Assembly: GCA_903911305.1 (NCBI GenBank)
Contig: CAIWDB010000345.1
Coordinates: forward strand, 1-50,944
Reading direction: 5' to 3'
Length of the DNA stretch: 50,944 nt
Origin: an uncultured Methylococcaceae bacterium
Lineage (GTDB): Bacteria; Pseudomonadota; Gammaproteobacteria; Methylococcales; Methylococcaceae
Of this stretch, positions 8,223 through 18,229 are shown in pieces. Both the position numbers and the translations under genes were made by a program. Each line of letters begins with the position of its first letter. The stretch's first letter is position 1. The notes beneath the pieces were generated by a model. That model made no database searches, was not told where the DNA came from, and was given only the letters and a program-made list of their open reading frames with translations.

Positions 8223-9262
8223 TCGATTGGAATCCCGGCTTCGGCGAATGTCGCCATATTGTCATGCAGCACACAAGCAGCGCGTAATATCGGCAGTGCC
8301 ATGGCCGCACCACTGCCCTCCCCTAAACGCATGGAAATATCCAAAATGGGCTGGGCCGCCAATGCTTCCAACATGAGTCGATGGCCAGGTTCGGCGGAAC
8401 GATGGGCAAATATCAACCAGTCCGCACAGGCAGGATGCAAGCGGGTCGCCAGTAGTGCGGCGGCGGTGCTGATAAAGCCATCAATCAATACAGGCATTCC
8501 CAAAGAAGCGGCTTGCAAATAGGCTCCGACCAAGGCAGCAATTTCAAAGCCACCCAATCGGGATAGAATGTCCAAAGGTTCATGCAAATTTTCAGCATGA
8601 AGCCGCAAAGCCTGTTCAATCACTGTGCATTTGTGTGCGATACCGGCCTGATCCAAACCCGTCCCCGGACCGGCGAGCAAATTCGGCTCGGCATTCAGCA
8701 AAGCACAGGCTAAGGCCGTGGCTGAGGTAGTATTCGCGATGCCCATCTCGCCACCCAAAAAAATCTCTGCGCCATACGCTCCCGCCCGATGGGCCGCTTC
8801 CACGCCGGCGGATAATGCGGCTACCAATTGGGTTTCATCCATGGCGGCTTGTTTGGCAAAATTGGCCGTGCCATTGCCTGCCCGTGCAAGCACAACCCCA
8901 AGGCAATCGTTCACCGGCTCGACTAGCCCTACATCCACCACTTCAAGCTTGGCATCGAAATGACGGGCCAATACGCTGATGGCCGCACCGCCTTGCATGA
9001 AATTACGCACCATCATGCGGGTGACCGCCTGCGGAAAAGCCGATACGCCTTCCTCGGCGATGCCATGGTCGGCGGCGAAAACACTTATCCAGACTTTATC
9101 CACGGCTGGCTTTGCCCTGCGTTGCATGGCAGCCAACGACACAGCCAAAGCCTCTAAACGGCCTAGCGAACCCGGCGGTTTGGTGAGTTGGCTTTGTCGT
9201 TGCAAGGCTTGCATACGGCTTACATGGCAAGGCGGCAATATGTCGGGGAGTGTCCAAATCAT
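8219..9262 (-). CDS. cobT: Nicotinate-nucleotide-dimethylbenzimidazole phosphoribosyltransferase
   Basis: CobT makes alpha-ribazole phosphate from dimethylbenzimidazole and nicotinate mononucleotide. The 347 residues match the family length. Recognisable segments are [12 protein letters not shown] near residue 30, [16 protein letters not shown], the [14 protein letters not shown] loop in the middle, and [13 protein letters not shown] near the C-terminus, whose Glu corresponds to the catalytic base of the Salmonella enzyme. It overlaps cobU by 4 bases and cobC by 4 bases, so translation is probably coupled. No gene for making dimethylbenzimidazole is in the window. Confidence 0.95.
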   Translation of the reverse strand: MIWTLPDILPPCHVSRMQALQRQSQLTKPPGSLGRLEALAVSLAAMQRRAKPAVDKVWISVFAADHGIAEEGVSAFPQAVTRMMVRNFMQGGAAISVLARHFDAKLEVVDVGLVEPVNDCLGVVLARAGNGTANFAKQAAMDETQLVAALSAGVEAAHRAGAYGAEIFLGGEMGIANTTSATALACALLNAEPNLLAGPGTGLDQAGIAHKCTVIEQALRLHAENLHEPLDILSRLGGFEIAALVGAYLQAASLGMPVLIDGFISTAAALLATRLHPACADWLIFAHRSAEPGHRLMLEALAAQPILDISMRLGEGSGAAMALPILRAACVLHDNMATFAEAGIPIE

Positions 9263-9774
9263 TCGATGTCTTTAACCAACAGCGGCAAACCCGCAACCAT
9301 CCATACGACTCGCTCGCAATGAGAGGCCAAGTCCTGATGCAACCATCCGGCTTCGTCAATGAAACGTCGAGCCAATGGATTAATCGGGACGATGCCCTGC
9401 CCTACCTCATTACCAACCAGACAAATTGTGCCAGACAAGTCGGGCAGTATCTCCAATAGGGCGTTCCTTTCTTGATGGAACCGTTCATCCCCACTTTCCA
9501 GTAGGTTGTTTAACCAAAGGCTAAGGCAATCCACGATGAGAAAACGATGAGGGGTTGCATGGGTTTGGAGGGCATGGGCCAAGGCTAAGCGTTCTTCAAC
9601 GGTCAACCATTCAGATGGCCTTTGTTTTCGATGACGTTCTATCCGGTTTGACATTTCCTCATCACCCGCCCAACCCGTGGCAATATAAACGACTTCCTGA
9701 CCGGAATCGCGGGCAAGTTTTTCAGCATAACGGCTCTTGCCGGAACGGGCACCGCCCAGAATTAGAATGCGCAA
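9259..9774 (-). CDS. cobU: Adenosylcobinamide kinase / adenosylcobinamide-phosphate guanylyltransferase
   Basis: CobU phosphorylates adenosylcobinamide and then transfers GMP to it. The P-loop GGARSGKS sits next to the N-terminus, followed by [20 protein letters not shown] and the [11 protein letters not shown] segment typical of the family. The TTG at 9774 gives the standard short lead before the P-loop; a TTG at 9795 would add seven residues, and neither has a strong ribosome-binding site. It is the first gene of cobU-T-C-S. The 144 bases upstream show no obvious cobalamin riboswitch, so control may come from elsewhere. Confidence 0.93.
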   Translation of the reverse strand: MRILILGGARSGKSRYAEKLARDSGQEVVYIATGWAGDEEMSNRIERHRKQRPSEWLTVEERLALAHALQTHATPHRFLIVDCLSLWLNNLLESGDERFHQERNALLEILPDLSGTICLVGNEVGQGIVPINPLARRFIDEAGWLHQDLASHCERVVWMVAGLPLLVKDIE

Positions 9775-9939
9775 AGTACAAACTCGATTATTCAAAGATA
9801 TTGCCGATGCTGTTCATTATGGCATATTTTTCCCTTCCAGTTTTTAGTCGGGTTAGGCGCACACCTTAGCTTGGTAAGAGGTTGGTTGGGGGATTTTGTA
9901 AGGATACTAAGACTGGTGGATTAGATTTGACGACGGCAT

Positions 9940-12900
9940 TCAAGCGGGTTTGACCAGTTTTTCAAACTCCTCGGCGGGCAAGGGCTTTGAAAACAGGTAG
10001 CCTTGACCATAATCGCAACCTATTTGTTTGAGCAGGTCACGCTGGACCTGAGTTTCTATGCCTTCCGCGATGACTTTGATGCCAAGCTTGTGCGCCATCA
10101 CGACGATGGCTTCGCACAGCGCCAAGTCATTCGAGCCGGGGGTGAGATTATGCACAAATGACCGGTCAATCTTGAGGTAATCAATGTCGAACCTCTGGAG
10201 GTAGGAAAGCGACGAGTAACCCGTCCCGAAATCATCCAGCGCAACCTCCATCCCGCTGTCCCTGAATGCCAGCAAATCGCAATTGACCTCCTCCTTGGAC
10301 TCCATCAGCAAGCTCTCAGTGATTTCTATGGCGATGCTTTGTCCGGGCAAGCCAAGTTCCACCAAGTGGGCCATCCAGGCGGCTTGATTGTCGGGCTTGC
10401 CTCTGAATTGCACGGGTGACTGGTTGACACTGATTTGGAATTCCGGGTGAGTGCTTACCCGCAAACGGCTTGCCTCCGTCGCGGCTTGGCGAAACACCCA
10501 ATCAGCAATCTCGACGATCAGTCCGGTTTCCTCGGCGACGGGGATGAAGTCTGCGGGATTGAGCAGCCCCAGCGTGGGATGCTGCCATCGCACTAGGGCC
10601 TCGGCTTTGTGGATGGTCGTCGTCGCCAATTCCATTATCGGCTGGTAATGCAGCCTGAATTGATTTTCTGTCAAAGCGATACGCAAGTCGCTTACCAGCC
10701 GCCTGTGAAGGTTTGAAGCCTCCTGCATCGCCGGGGTGTAATAGTGGAAACGGTTGCGCCCCCCGTGCTTGGCGGCGTACATCGCCTGGTCGGCATACTT
10801 CAGCAGGGACGGAGCGTCTGTTGCATCGTCCGGGTACAGGGTGATCCCGATGCTGGCCGAAGTGTAGGTCAACTCGCCGCCCCCCAACCGGTAAGGTGCG
10901 GCCACACTGACCAAGATGGCATCGGCTGCCCGTTCCACGCTGCCAAAATCGTCCAGTTCGCTCAAAATGACGGTGAACTCGTCCCCACCCATGCGTCCGA
11001 TGGTGTCGGTATCACGCACACACTCCGTCATTCGCCGGGCCACTTCCTTGAGCAGTTCATCGCCCACATCATGACCGAGGGAGTCGTTGATTTCCTTAAA
11101 CCCGTCAAGGTCGATCAACATCAAGGCCATCGCTTTCCCTTCGCGATGGGATTTTTTGACATTCTTTTCCAAACGATCGAATAGCATCCGCCGGTTGGGC
11201 AGGCCCGTCAACATGTCAAAGTTGGCCTGTTGCCAGATCAATTCCTCGGATTTTTTCCGTTCGGTGATGTCGAGGGTAACACCTTCCAAGCTGAGGGCTG
11301 CGCCGTCGTCGCTATAAAAGCCACGTCCTAGCGAAGCAATCCAATGCTCCGAGCCATCAGGCCAATGAATGCGGTATTCCACCTGGTAATCGCTTCTTTG
11401 CTCCAAGGTGGTGCGAATCGCCTGTTCGGTGGGTTCACGGTCATCCGGGTGAAGTGCGGTCAAAAATTTGTCATAACTAATCTGGGCATCAGGCGGCCAG
11501 CCGAACATGACACAACAGTTCGGCGAAAAAATCAGTTCCCCCGTGGCAAGATTCCAGTGCCAAGTTCCCAACTTGGACCCGTCAATCAACAGACGCAATC
11601 GCGCCTCGCTTTCTTGCAACGCTTTCTCTGCTTGCTTGCGGTCGGTTATATCAATCGTGTAACCCGCCAGCAGGGTTTTATCCGCTTGGGGAATAGGGAA
11701 CTTGATCGTTGTAAAATGGCGACCATTAAAATTCTCATCAAATTCCAGCATTTCACCATTGGCAACAACGGCCCAATCATCGGCGGCAATCTTCGCGGCT
11801 AATTCGTCCGGGAATAGTTCCTTCATGGTCTTGCCTACCATGTCCTGGCCCGAAATTCCGTACATCTGTTGAAAATTGTCGCTGACTTGCAGTACCCGAC
11901 TCTCTGTGGGTGTCACTTCCTTGATGAAGACATAAATCGGTGAGTAACGCATAAACAGCGAAAATAATTCATGGCTTTTGTAGAGTGCCTCCTCAATATT
12001 TTTACGATCTGTGATGTCCTGCACGATGCCTGACACACAAGCGGGATTGCCCTCCAAATTTTCCACCTGACCGCCAGCGGCATAAATCCATCTCACTTCG
12101 CCATCGGCACGGCGAATGCGAAACTCAAAGTTCCAGTCAGTGCTCCCTGCACACGCTTCACGGAAGGTTCGGTCGATCCGATGGCGGTCCTCCGGCAACA
12201 CATGCTCAAGGAACATCTCGTAGGTCCAGATGGGTAACAAGGCTTGGTAGCCATAAATCTGGTCGTGGAGGAGTGTGCGCTGCGTGGAGTAGTCGTTTAA
12301 ATTCATCTCCCATGCCCCAATAAAACTATTTTTCAGCGCAAAATCAAGACGTGCTTCACTCTTCCGCAGAGCATCTTCCATCCGCTTGCGCTCACTGATG
12401 TCGCGTGCAGCGGCAAAGATACCCGCTACTTTCCCGGTCTCATCCCGATACAAAGCGGCGTTTAACAAAACCGGGGTTAGATGGCCATCCCGACGGCGAA
12501 TTTCCAGTTGATAGTCACGCACTTCTCCCGCCTGCAATACCTGCTGATAACCCGTCCGCGCTGCCATGGGGTCGGAAAAAAATTCCGCAAACTCGGCACC
12601 AATCAGTTCTTTCCGAGGTCGCCCCGTTGCCACTTCGGTTGCCGTATTGACATCGGTAATTTTGCCATCCGGGCTGATGACCACGAGCGGGTCCAAGCTG
12701 GTTTCGATCAAACTGCGCACATAGCGGGAGGCCACCCTTAGCAACTCGGCTTCTTGTAGCAGTTGTTGGGAGCGCTTTTGCCCGGAGATATCGCTCACCA
12801 CGGCGCGACAAACGGAATTGCCGTCAACATCCAACGCCACCGTCACCGAGAGGCTTGCCCAAAATGTGGCGGTGTCCTTTTGCAGCCGAAGTTCGAACTG

Positions 12901-13329
12901 TTGCGGTGCGCCGGTCGCGAACAGCAGTTTGCGATATTGGTAATAGATGTCTTGATCTTCGCGGAGGACAAAGTGGCTGAACAGCCGATTCATCAGGCTG
13001 CCTCGGGGCCTACCCAGCAGGGAGGACAGTGTGAGGTTGGACTCTAAGATAATGCCTTGTTCGGAAATCGTGCAACAGCCGATAGGGGCTCGGTCATACA
13101 AGTCGAAATAACGCGCCTGAGAGCATTTTAATTCCGCTTGCGTCGAGCGCAACTCGTGGTTCTGCATCTCCAGTTCGATCTGATGCACCTGCAAGTCGTA
13201 GAATAGTTGCCGTACCTGTTCGGATGAGAGGTTTTCCGGGGGCATCAGGGCTGCTTTTTCGTGGGCAATCGCTTCAGCCCGCCTACGCAATTCGCTGGCT
13301 GGTTCGGGACTATCGATCTGGTTTGTCAT
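9940..13329 (-). CDS. Five-PAS sensor with GGDEF and EAL domains (c-di-GMP cyclase/phosphodiesterase)
   Basis: The 1,129-residue cytosolic protein begins with a helical stretch rich in Glu/Gln. Five PAS-type sensor domains follow, at about 75-185, 205-315, 325-445, 455-575 and 580-705; several end in the xxDITDRK pattern. A GGDEF domain (about 715-870) has an intact RMGGDEF site and an RDTD inhibitory site five residues before it. The EAL domain (about 880-1125) keeps EALVRW, NQSPVQF, IEITES, DDFGTGYSS, KIDRSFV, EGIET and QGY. Both catalytic activities therefore look possible. It has no membrane segment. The start codon overlaps the end of the cheB-cheR gene by 4 bases, so the two are co-translated. 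Confidence 0.93.
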   Translation of the reverse strand: MTNQIDSPEPASELRRRAEAIAHEKAALMPPENLSSEQVRQLFYDLQVHQIELEMQNHELRSTQAELKCSQARYFDLYDRAPIGCCTISEQGIILESNLTLSSLLGRPRGSLMNRLFSHFVLREDQDIYYQYRKLLFATGAPQQFELRLQKDTATFWASLSVTVALDVDGNSVCRAVVSDISGQKRSQQLLQEAELLRVASRYVRSLIETSLDPLVVISPDGKITDVNTATEVATGRPRKELIGAEFAEFFSDPMAARTGYQQVLQAGEVRDYQLEIRRRDGHLTPVLLNAALYRDETGKVAGIFAAARDISERKRMEDALRKSEARLDFALKNSFIGAWEMNLNDYSTQRTLLHDQIYGYQALLPIWTYEMFLEHVLPEDRHRIDRTFREACAGSTDWNFEFRIRRADGEVRWIYAAGGQVENLEGNPACVSGIVQDITDRKNIEEALYKSHELFSLFMRYSPIYVFIKEVTPTESRVLQVSDNFQQMYGISGQDMVGKTMKELFPDELAAKIAADDWAVVANGEMLEFDENFNGRHFTTIKFPIPQADKTLLAGYTIDITDRKQAEKALQESEARLRLLIDGSKLGTWHWNLATGELIFSPNCCVMFGWPPDAQISYDKFLTALHPDDREPTEQAIRTTLEQRSDYQVEYRIHWPDGSEHWIASLGRGFYSDDGAALSLEGVTLDITERKKSEELIWQQANFDMLTGLPNRRMLFDRLEKNVKKSHREGKAMALMLIDLDGFKEINDSLGHDVGDELLKEVARRMTECVRDTDTIGRMGGDEFTVILSELDDFGSVERAADAILVSVAAPYRLGGGELTYTSASIGITLYPDDATDAPSLLKYADQAMYAAKHGGRNRFHYYTPAMQEASNLHRRLVSDLRIALTENQFRLHYQPIMELATTTIHKAEALVRWQHPTLGLLNPADFIPVAEETGLIVEIADWVFRQAATEASRLRVSTHPEFQISVNQSPVQFRGKPDNQAAWMAHLVELGLPGQSIAIEITESLLMESKEEVNCDLLAFRDSGMEVALDDFGTGYSSLSYLQRFDIDYLKIDRSFVHNLTPGSNDLALCEAIVVMAHKLGIKVIAEGIETQVQRDLLKQIGCDYGQGYLFSKPLPAEEFEKLVKPA

Positions 13330-16067
13330 GATCTATCCTCGTCAATTTGAGGATTGATGATGGCTTGCGTTTCACGCAGGGTTTCACGGGTTTTTCTTGC
13401 TTCGGTTATATCGACAAAGGTGATCACCGCGCCTTCAATGACATTTTCAAGGGTGCGATAAGGCCGGATGTGCATCGTGTACCACCTGCCGTCCAAGGTC
13501 TGCACTTCCACCTCTTTGGGCACTAGGGTGTCCAACACGGCTCGCGTATCCGCCACCAAATTTTCGTAGCCCACCAGATTGGTAACGGTATGACCCACGG
13601 GCCTGCCGACGTCGCTAAGAATCAGGTTGATGATTCGGGTGGCTGTGGGGGTGAAACGCAGGATGCGCAGTTGATGGTCAACAAAGACGGTGGCGATGCC
13701 CGTACCGGCCAACAAGTTGTTCATATCATTGTGGACCTGCGACAAGTCTGCGACCTTGGTTTGCAATTCGGCGTTGACCGTGGACAGTTCCTCGTTGACC
13801 GATTGCAATTCCTCCTTGGAGGTTTCAAGTTCCTCATTGGTGGCTTGCAATTCTTCGTTGACCGACTGCATCTCTTCGTTGGATGATTTGAGTTCTTCAT
13901 TGGAGGTCTCCAACTCCTCGTTGGCAGCCTGAAGATATTCTTCCTTGGCGCGCAATTCCTGCCTGAGGGCCAAAATGCGTAGATCCGTGCCTGTGACGTG
14001 TTTGGGCGTAGCGCCTTCCATTGCATTGGTTGGCAAGGCGGCAATCGGTAGCGCCTCTGCCGGTTCGTAGGATATCGCCTTTTCCAACGGGATTAGGAAC
14101 AGAGGCTTATCGAGCTTCGCGGCAACACTGGCTGGCTCGCCATTATGCACTACCGGGCTGACGGTCAGATTGACCAAGATGAAGTCGCCGTTGGTTTGGA
14201 CGCGCACTCCGGGATAGCGCACGGTTGTTTTGGTCAACACGGCTTTGTGCAAAGCCGTGGTCAGATTGCGCAGCAAGCCCTTGCGAGCCATCTTCAAGAT
14301 GTTACTGATGCCCACCTCGCCGGGGCTAGGCTCCAAGTACAACCCACTGCGGCCGTGCAGGTAGAGGATGTCACCCTGAGCATTAACGAGTGCGCCAACC
14401 GGGGCGACCTGCCGCAGGATTGCCTGTTCGGTCATTGTGCGCAACGATGGTTTTACCGGCAAAGCCTTATTACCTACACCCCGCGAGTCCGTCTCGCCAT
14501 CCTCGTTCAAGGACTGTTCTAAGCGGCTAAAGACAAAGTTAGGCTGCCTTCTGGCATCATCCTTACGTTTATAAAGCTTCAATTTGCGGTCCAATACTGA
14601 AAATAGATCGTCATGTTCGCCCACTGTCTCCGATGTGCCCAAAAACAAAAATCCGCCCGGCCTCAGCGCATAGTGAAACAGAGGGATGAGCTTCTTTTGC
14701 AATTCATTCCCCATGTAGATGAGCAGGTTACGGCAACTGATCAGGTCGATTTTGGAGAAGGGCGGGTCTTTGACCACGCTCTGCTCGGAAAAGACTAACA
14801 GATCGCGGATGGTTTTGTGAATGCGGTACGCGCTACCTTCGGACTCGATTGCAAAATACCGTGCCAGCCTTTCCGGTGAAATGTCGTTGGCAATGCTGGC
14901 CGGATAAAGCCCGACCCTGGCGATGGCGATGGCTTGACTGTCAATGTCGGTGCCGAAAATTTGGACGGTGTAAGCTTGCTTTAGTTTTTCCAAGTGTTCT
15001 TGGAGGAGGATGACGATGGAGTAGGCTTCCTCGCCGGTGGAGCATCCTGGCGACCAAACGCGGATCACGGAACCCGGAGGCTTGTCGGCGAAAAGTTTGG
15101 GGATGAGTTGGCTTTCCAGCAATTGGAACGCCTCCGGGTCGCGGAAGAAGCTGGTTACGCCGATCAACAGGTCGCGAAACAACGCCTCCACCTCTGTCGA
15201 TTCCTGCTGCAAATACCTGACGTAAGCGTCCATGGCCTCGATCTGGTGCACGGCCATGCGCCGTTCGATGCGGCGGTTGATGGTGCTTGGCTTGTATTGG
15301 GAAAAGTCATGGCCGACCCGTGAGCGTAGCAGGATGAAAATTTTCTTTAGCAGGTTCTCAGTCTTGGGTGCAAGGCCTGTGGCGGTTAGGCGGACCCCGC
15401 CGAAAGCGTGGGCAGCGTAAGCAATGAGTTGGGCAGGCATCTCAGTGGGCGGAAGTTCGTAGTCCACCAGACCGGTGGCGATTGCACTGCGCGGCATGCC
15501 GTCGAACTCGGTGGATGCCGGGGTCTGGGCCATAACCATGCCCCCCTCGCCCTTAATGGCCCGCATACCTAAGGTACCGTCGCTGCCGGTGCCGGAAAGC
15601 ACGATGCATATTGCCCGTTCGTGCTGGTCTTGGGCAAGTGACCGGAAAAAGTAGTCGATAGGCATGCGCTGACCGCGAGGGGAGGAGGGTTCCAACAAGT
15701 GCAGTGTGCCGTTGAGAAAAGCCATGTCGCGGTTGGGCGGGATGATATAGGTACAGTTGGGCTGCACCTTCACCCCATCTTCGACCTCAAAGACTTTCAT
15801 GCGCGTGTAGCGCCTGATCAATTCAGTGAGGATGCTTTTGTGATCGGGGTCCAAGTGCTGTACCAGCACAAAGGCCATGCCGGGGTCGGTGTCGGCGGGC
15901 ATACCGGAAAAGAAGGCTCCAAAAGCCGCCAGCCCCCCGGCCGAAGCACCGATGCCGACAACGGGGAAACCGACATGCGGGGTTTCCGCAACCTCTCGCG
16001 TTTCGGCAGTTTTGGCATTTTGCGTTGCAACGGTGGTTTTCTTTTTACTTTTTGGACTAGTGGTCAT
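13326..16067 (-). CDS. CheB-CheR fusion with PAS domains
   Basis: The 913-residue protein starts with a CheB methylesterase domain (about 33-215): GIGASAGG with Ser 42, VQHLDPDH with His 71, and GTGSDG with Asp 163. A CheR methyltransferase (about 225-500) follows, with TSFFRDPEAF and the SAM-site pattern WSPGCSTGEEAYS. A PAS-like region is near 555-650. A strongly repetitive coiled coil of EEL-x-S/T-NEEL heptads lies at about 700-785, and a C-terminal PAS at about 790-905 ends in FVDITEARK. No receiver domain is present, as is usual for these fusions. No chemoreceptor or other che gene is nearby, so its target may be non-chemotactic. It is co-transcribed with the GGDEF-EAL gene that overlaps its stop. 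Confidence 0.93.
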   Translation of the reverse strand: MTTSPKSKKKTTVATQNAKTAETREVAETPHVGFPVVGIGASAGGLAAFGAFFSGMPADTDPGMAFVLVQHLDPDHKSILTELIRRYTRMKVFEVEDGVKVQPNCTYIIPPNRDMAFLNGTLHLLEPSSPRGQRMPIDYFFRSLAQDQHERAICIVLSGTGSDGTLGMRAIKGEGGMVMAQTPASTEFDGMPRSAIATGLVDYELPPTEMPAQLIAYAAHAFGGVRLTATGLAPKTENLLKKIFILLRSRVGHDFSQYKPSTINRRIERRMAVHQIEAMDAYVRYLQQESTEVEALFRDLLIGVTSFFRDPEAFQLLESQLIPKLFADKPPGSVIRVWSPGCSTGEEAYSIVILLQEHLEKLKQAYTVQIFGTDIDSQAIAIARVGLYPASIANDISPERLARYFAIESEGSAYRIHKTIRDLLVFSEQSVVKDPPFSKIDLISCRNLLIYMGNELQKKLIPLFHYALRPGGFLFLGTSETVGEHDDLFSVLDRKLKLYKRKDDARRQPNFVFSRLEQSLNEDGETDSRGVGNKALPVKPSLRTMTEQAILRQVAPVGALVNAQGDILYLHGRSGLYLEPSPGEVGISNILKMARKGLLRNLTTALHKAVLTKTTVRYPGVRVQTNGDFILVNLTVSPVVHNGEPASVAAKLDKPLFLIPLEKAISYEPAEALPIAALPTNAMEGATPKHVTGTDLRILALRQELRAKEEYLQAANEELETSNEELKSSNEEMQSVNEELQATNEELETSKEELQSVNEELSTVNAELQTKVADLSQVHNDMNNLLAGTGIATVFVDHQLRILRFTPTATRIINLILSDVGRPVGHTVTNLVGYENLVADTRAVLDTLVPKEVEVQTLDGRWYTMHIRPYRTLENVIEGAVITFVDITEARKTRETLRETQAIINPQIDEDRS

Positions 16068-16198
16068 GATGGCTCCAACTCTAAAACTATAGACTTTTAC
16101 CGTATTCCGTGTTCGCTGCTGTGCGCAGGGTCTGACATTGGATTATTATAACAAGCCTACCTGTAGGAACAGTATTAATACCTGGTTAAACAACCCCT

Positions 16199-17113
16199 AT
16201 GCACGAACAATTAAATAACTTGTTGACTTTGGCAAGCACTATCATCCTTGGCAAGGAACGGCAAATCCGCCTCGCCGTCTGTTGCCTGTTGGCTAGAGGA
16301 CATTTACTGATTGAAGACATTCCTGGTGTCGGCAAGACCACGTTGGCCCATTCATTGGCTCATTTGTTAGGTTTGAACTACCAGCGCATTCAATTCACCA
16401 GCGACTTATTACCGGCTGATGTGGTGGGATCGTCCATTTTCGACGGCAATAGCCATAGCTTCAGATTCCAACCCGGACCGATATTCCACCAAACCGTGCT
16501 GGCGGACGAGATCAACCGATCCACACCGAAAGCACAAAGCGCGTTATTAGAGGCCATGGAAGAACGTCAAGTGACAGTGGACGGTGAAACCCGCCCTCTG
16601 CCGGAACCCTTCTTCGTCATCGCCACCCAAAATCCGCTCACTCAGATAGGCACTTTCCCCTTGCCAGAATCGCAACTGGACCGTTTTTTGATGCGGATTG
16701 AGCTCGGCTACCCAGACCGACGCTCAGAGAGAGCCTTGTTGAGAGGTGAAGAAAGACAAATCCTGTTGGAAAGACTGCCTCCTTGCCTTGACACCGAAAC
16801 CCTCAAATCGATGCAACAAGAAGTCAGGACTATCCATGCCTCGGATGCCTTGCTGGACTATATCCAAGCACTAATCCAGCATACCCGTGAATCGGGAACC
16901 TACCAAATTGGTTTGTCGCCCCGCGCAGGAGTGGCTCTGCTCAATGCGTCAAGGTCTTGGACATTCATGGACCAACGCAAGTCGGTGTTGCCAGAGGACG
17001 TGCAGGCGGTTTTGTCTTCCGTGGCCGGCCACCGACTAAAGCTTGCCACTAGCGGTGCCACAGACTCCAGGGCAATCGTTGCTCCGTTGCTGGCGGAAGT
17101 TGCCATTCCCTGA
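16199..17113 (+). CDS. MoxR-family AAA+ ATPase
   Basis: The 304-residue protein has the Walker A GVGKTTLAHS near residue 45, Walker B VLADEINR near 100, the ATQNP sensor near 145, LPESQLDRFLMRI, and the C-terminal lid with GLSPRAGVALL. MoxR ATPases are thought to act as chaperones that insert cofactors or mature protein complexes, usually with a DUF58 partner. Here the DUF58 gene starts 23 bases downstream. It is divergent from the cheB-cheR gene. No methanol dehydrogenase or other known MoxR client is visible, so the target is unknown. Confidence 0.92.
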   Translation: MHEQLNNLLTLASTIILGKERQIRLAVCCLLARGHLLIEDIPGVGKTTLAHSLAHLLGLNYQRIQFTSDLLPADVVGSSIFDGNSHSFRFQPGPIFHQTVLADEINRSTPKAQSALLEAMEERQVTVDGETRPLPEPFFVIATQNPLTQIGTFPLPESQLDRFLMRIELGYPDRRSERALLRGEERQILLERLPPCLDTETLKSMQQEVRTIHASDALLDYIQALIQHTRESGTYQIGLSPRAGVALLNASRSWTFMDQRKSVLPEDVQAVLSSVAGHRLKLATSGATDSRAIVAPLLAEVAIP

Positions 17114-17136
17114 CACGCCATAACACCTGTTAGACC

Positions 17137-18093
17137 ATGGAATTGAAGCTAAACATTCCCAAACGGCTCGATCTGCGCCGATTTTTCCAAGCCGGAGAGT
17201 CAAGCGAAGGCCGCGTCACGCTGACTCACCGACGCATTTTCATCATTCCAAACAAGCGGGGGATGGGGTTTTTCGTTTTACTATTCATCCAACTAATAGG
17301 CTCGATTAATTACAATAACAGCTTAGGATTCATATTAACCTTTCTACTGGGCGGCATTGCCATGCTCGGAACGCTTTATGGCTTCCGTAATTTGGCTGGA
17401 CTCAACATCAATGTCGGCCAACCCAACCCGGTATTTGCGGGTGATTCAGCACGGCTCACCCTAAGCGTCAATAACCCCACTCAAACACTGCGCATTGCCA
17501 TCCACATCGGCTTACGCGAACAAGGGCCACAGCAAGAATTTAATGTGGCATCCAATGATAATATTCAAGTCCCTTTGGTTGTTACCACCCTACAACGAGG
17601 GTGGCAGCCATTGCCGACTATCAAGCTTTCTAGTGAGTTTCCTCTAGGTTTGTTTTATGCTTGGTCCCCGCTAAGGTTTAAACTTCGTGTATTGGTTTAT
17701 CCACAACCCTCACCAGATAATATTCCTTTTCCCACGCTACAAGGCGAAGGCGGCATACAAAGACAGGTCACCGATGACGAATTCCAAGGTTTTCAAAGTT
17801 ATCAACCGGGAGACTCATTGAGGAAAATTCATTGGAAAGGAGTGGCCAAGGGTCAAGGCGTCCATGTTAAAGAATACCGTGGGGATGAGAGCAACCAGCT
17901 TTATTTAGATTGGCTGCAAACCCCAGGTTACGATGCCGAGGCCCGCTTAAGTCGCTTATGCCGTTGGGTATTGGATGCGGAAAAGATGGGCGCGACCTAC
18001 GGCCTTCGTTTGCCGGGAACCGACATCAAGCCATCAATGGGGCAAGCTCACATGAGAATCTGCTTAGAGCGACTCGCGTTGTTTGGGATTTAG
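17137..18093 (+). CDS. DUF58 domain-containing membrane protein
   Basis: The 318-residue protein has two close membrane helices at about 42-85 (GMGFFVLLFIQLIGSINY and FILTFLLGGIAMLGTLYGF). A beta-rich region follows, then the family signature with EFQGFQSYQPGDSLRKIHWK at about 213-232 and a VKEYRGDE continuation. DUF58 proteins normally sit with MoxR ATPases and a transglutaminase-like membrane protein. Here moxR is 23 bases upstream, while only a short possible stub of the third gene follows. The molecular role is unknown; the operon suggests assembly or maturation of an envelope complex. Confidence 0.9.
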   Translation: MELKLNIPKRLDLRRFFQAGESSEGRVTLTHRRIFIIPNKRGMGFFVLLFIQLIGSINYNNSLGFILTFLLGGIAMLGTLYGFRNLAGLNINVGQPNPVFAGDSARLTLSVNNPTQTLRIAIHIGLREQGPQQEFNVASNDNIQVPLVVTTLQRGWQPLPTIKLSSEFPLGLFYAWSPLRFKLRVLVYPQPSPDNIPFPTLQGEGGIQRQVTDDEFQGFQSYQPGDSLRKIHWKGVAKGQGVHVKEYRGDESNQLYLDWLQTPGYDAEARLSRLCRWVLDAEKMGATYGLRLPGTDIKPSMGQAHMRICLERLALFGI

Positions 18094-18099
18094 GGATAA

Positions 18100-18162
18100 A
18101 TGATCCCGTCAGTCTTAGATGCATCCGCTGCCACGCGCTTTGCGCTGATGTTTGCCTTTTGA
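18100..18162 (+). pseudogene. Possible 20-codon stub of a TgpA/DUF3488 transglutaminase gene
   Basis: Six bases after the DUF58 stop an ATG opens a 20-codon frame reading MIPSVLDASAATRFALMFAF. It resembles the start of the transglutaminase-like membrane protein that follows moxR-DUF58 in many gammaproteobacteria, where a hydrophobic first helix comes directly after the start. The frame stops within that putative helix and nothing resembling the rest of the protein follows, so a deletion is likely. The evidence is positional plus a very short match. Confidence 0.35.
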
Positions 18163-18198
18163 ACAAAATGCCCGTCGCATTTCGGTGCGCGGGCATTT
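18161..18198 (-). terminator. Rho-independent terminator of the 18230-18616 gene
   Basis: AAATGCCCG (18166-18174) and CGGGCATTT (18190-18198) pair, with an inner CGCA/TGCG extension. Read on the minus strand the stem is followed by TTTTGTT. It lies 31 bases beyond the stop of the minus-strand hypothetical gene. On the plus strand the T-tract is poorer, but it may also stop moxR-DUF58 transcription. Confidence 0.65.
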
Positions 18199-18229
18199 AC
18201 CGTTTTGAGTTAACTAAAAATATTTCGGC

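Noticed and set aside
9775-9939. Cobalamin riboswitch upstream of cobU
   Set aside because: The 165 bases on the minus strand show no recognisable B12 box or the long paired architecture; a covariance search would decide.
10744-11184. Plus-strand frame of 146 codons inside the GGDEF-EAL gene
   Set aside because: It mirrors the strongly conserved GGDEF coding sequence on the other strand.
13780-13940. Direct repeats that looked like a short tandem or CRISPR-like array
   Set aside because: They are the 21-base periodic codons of the coiled coil; there are no spacers of constant length.
13590-14044. Repetitive Leu/Ser-rich frames opposite the cheB-cheR coiled coil
   Set aside because: The periodicity is the shadow of the NEEL heptad repeats in the real gene.
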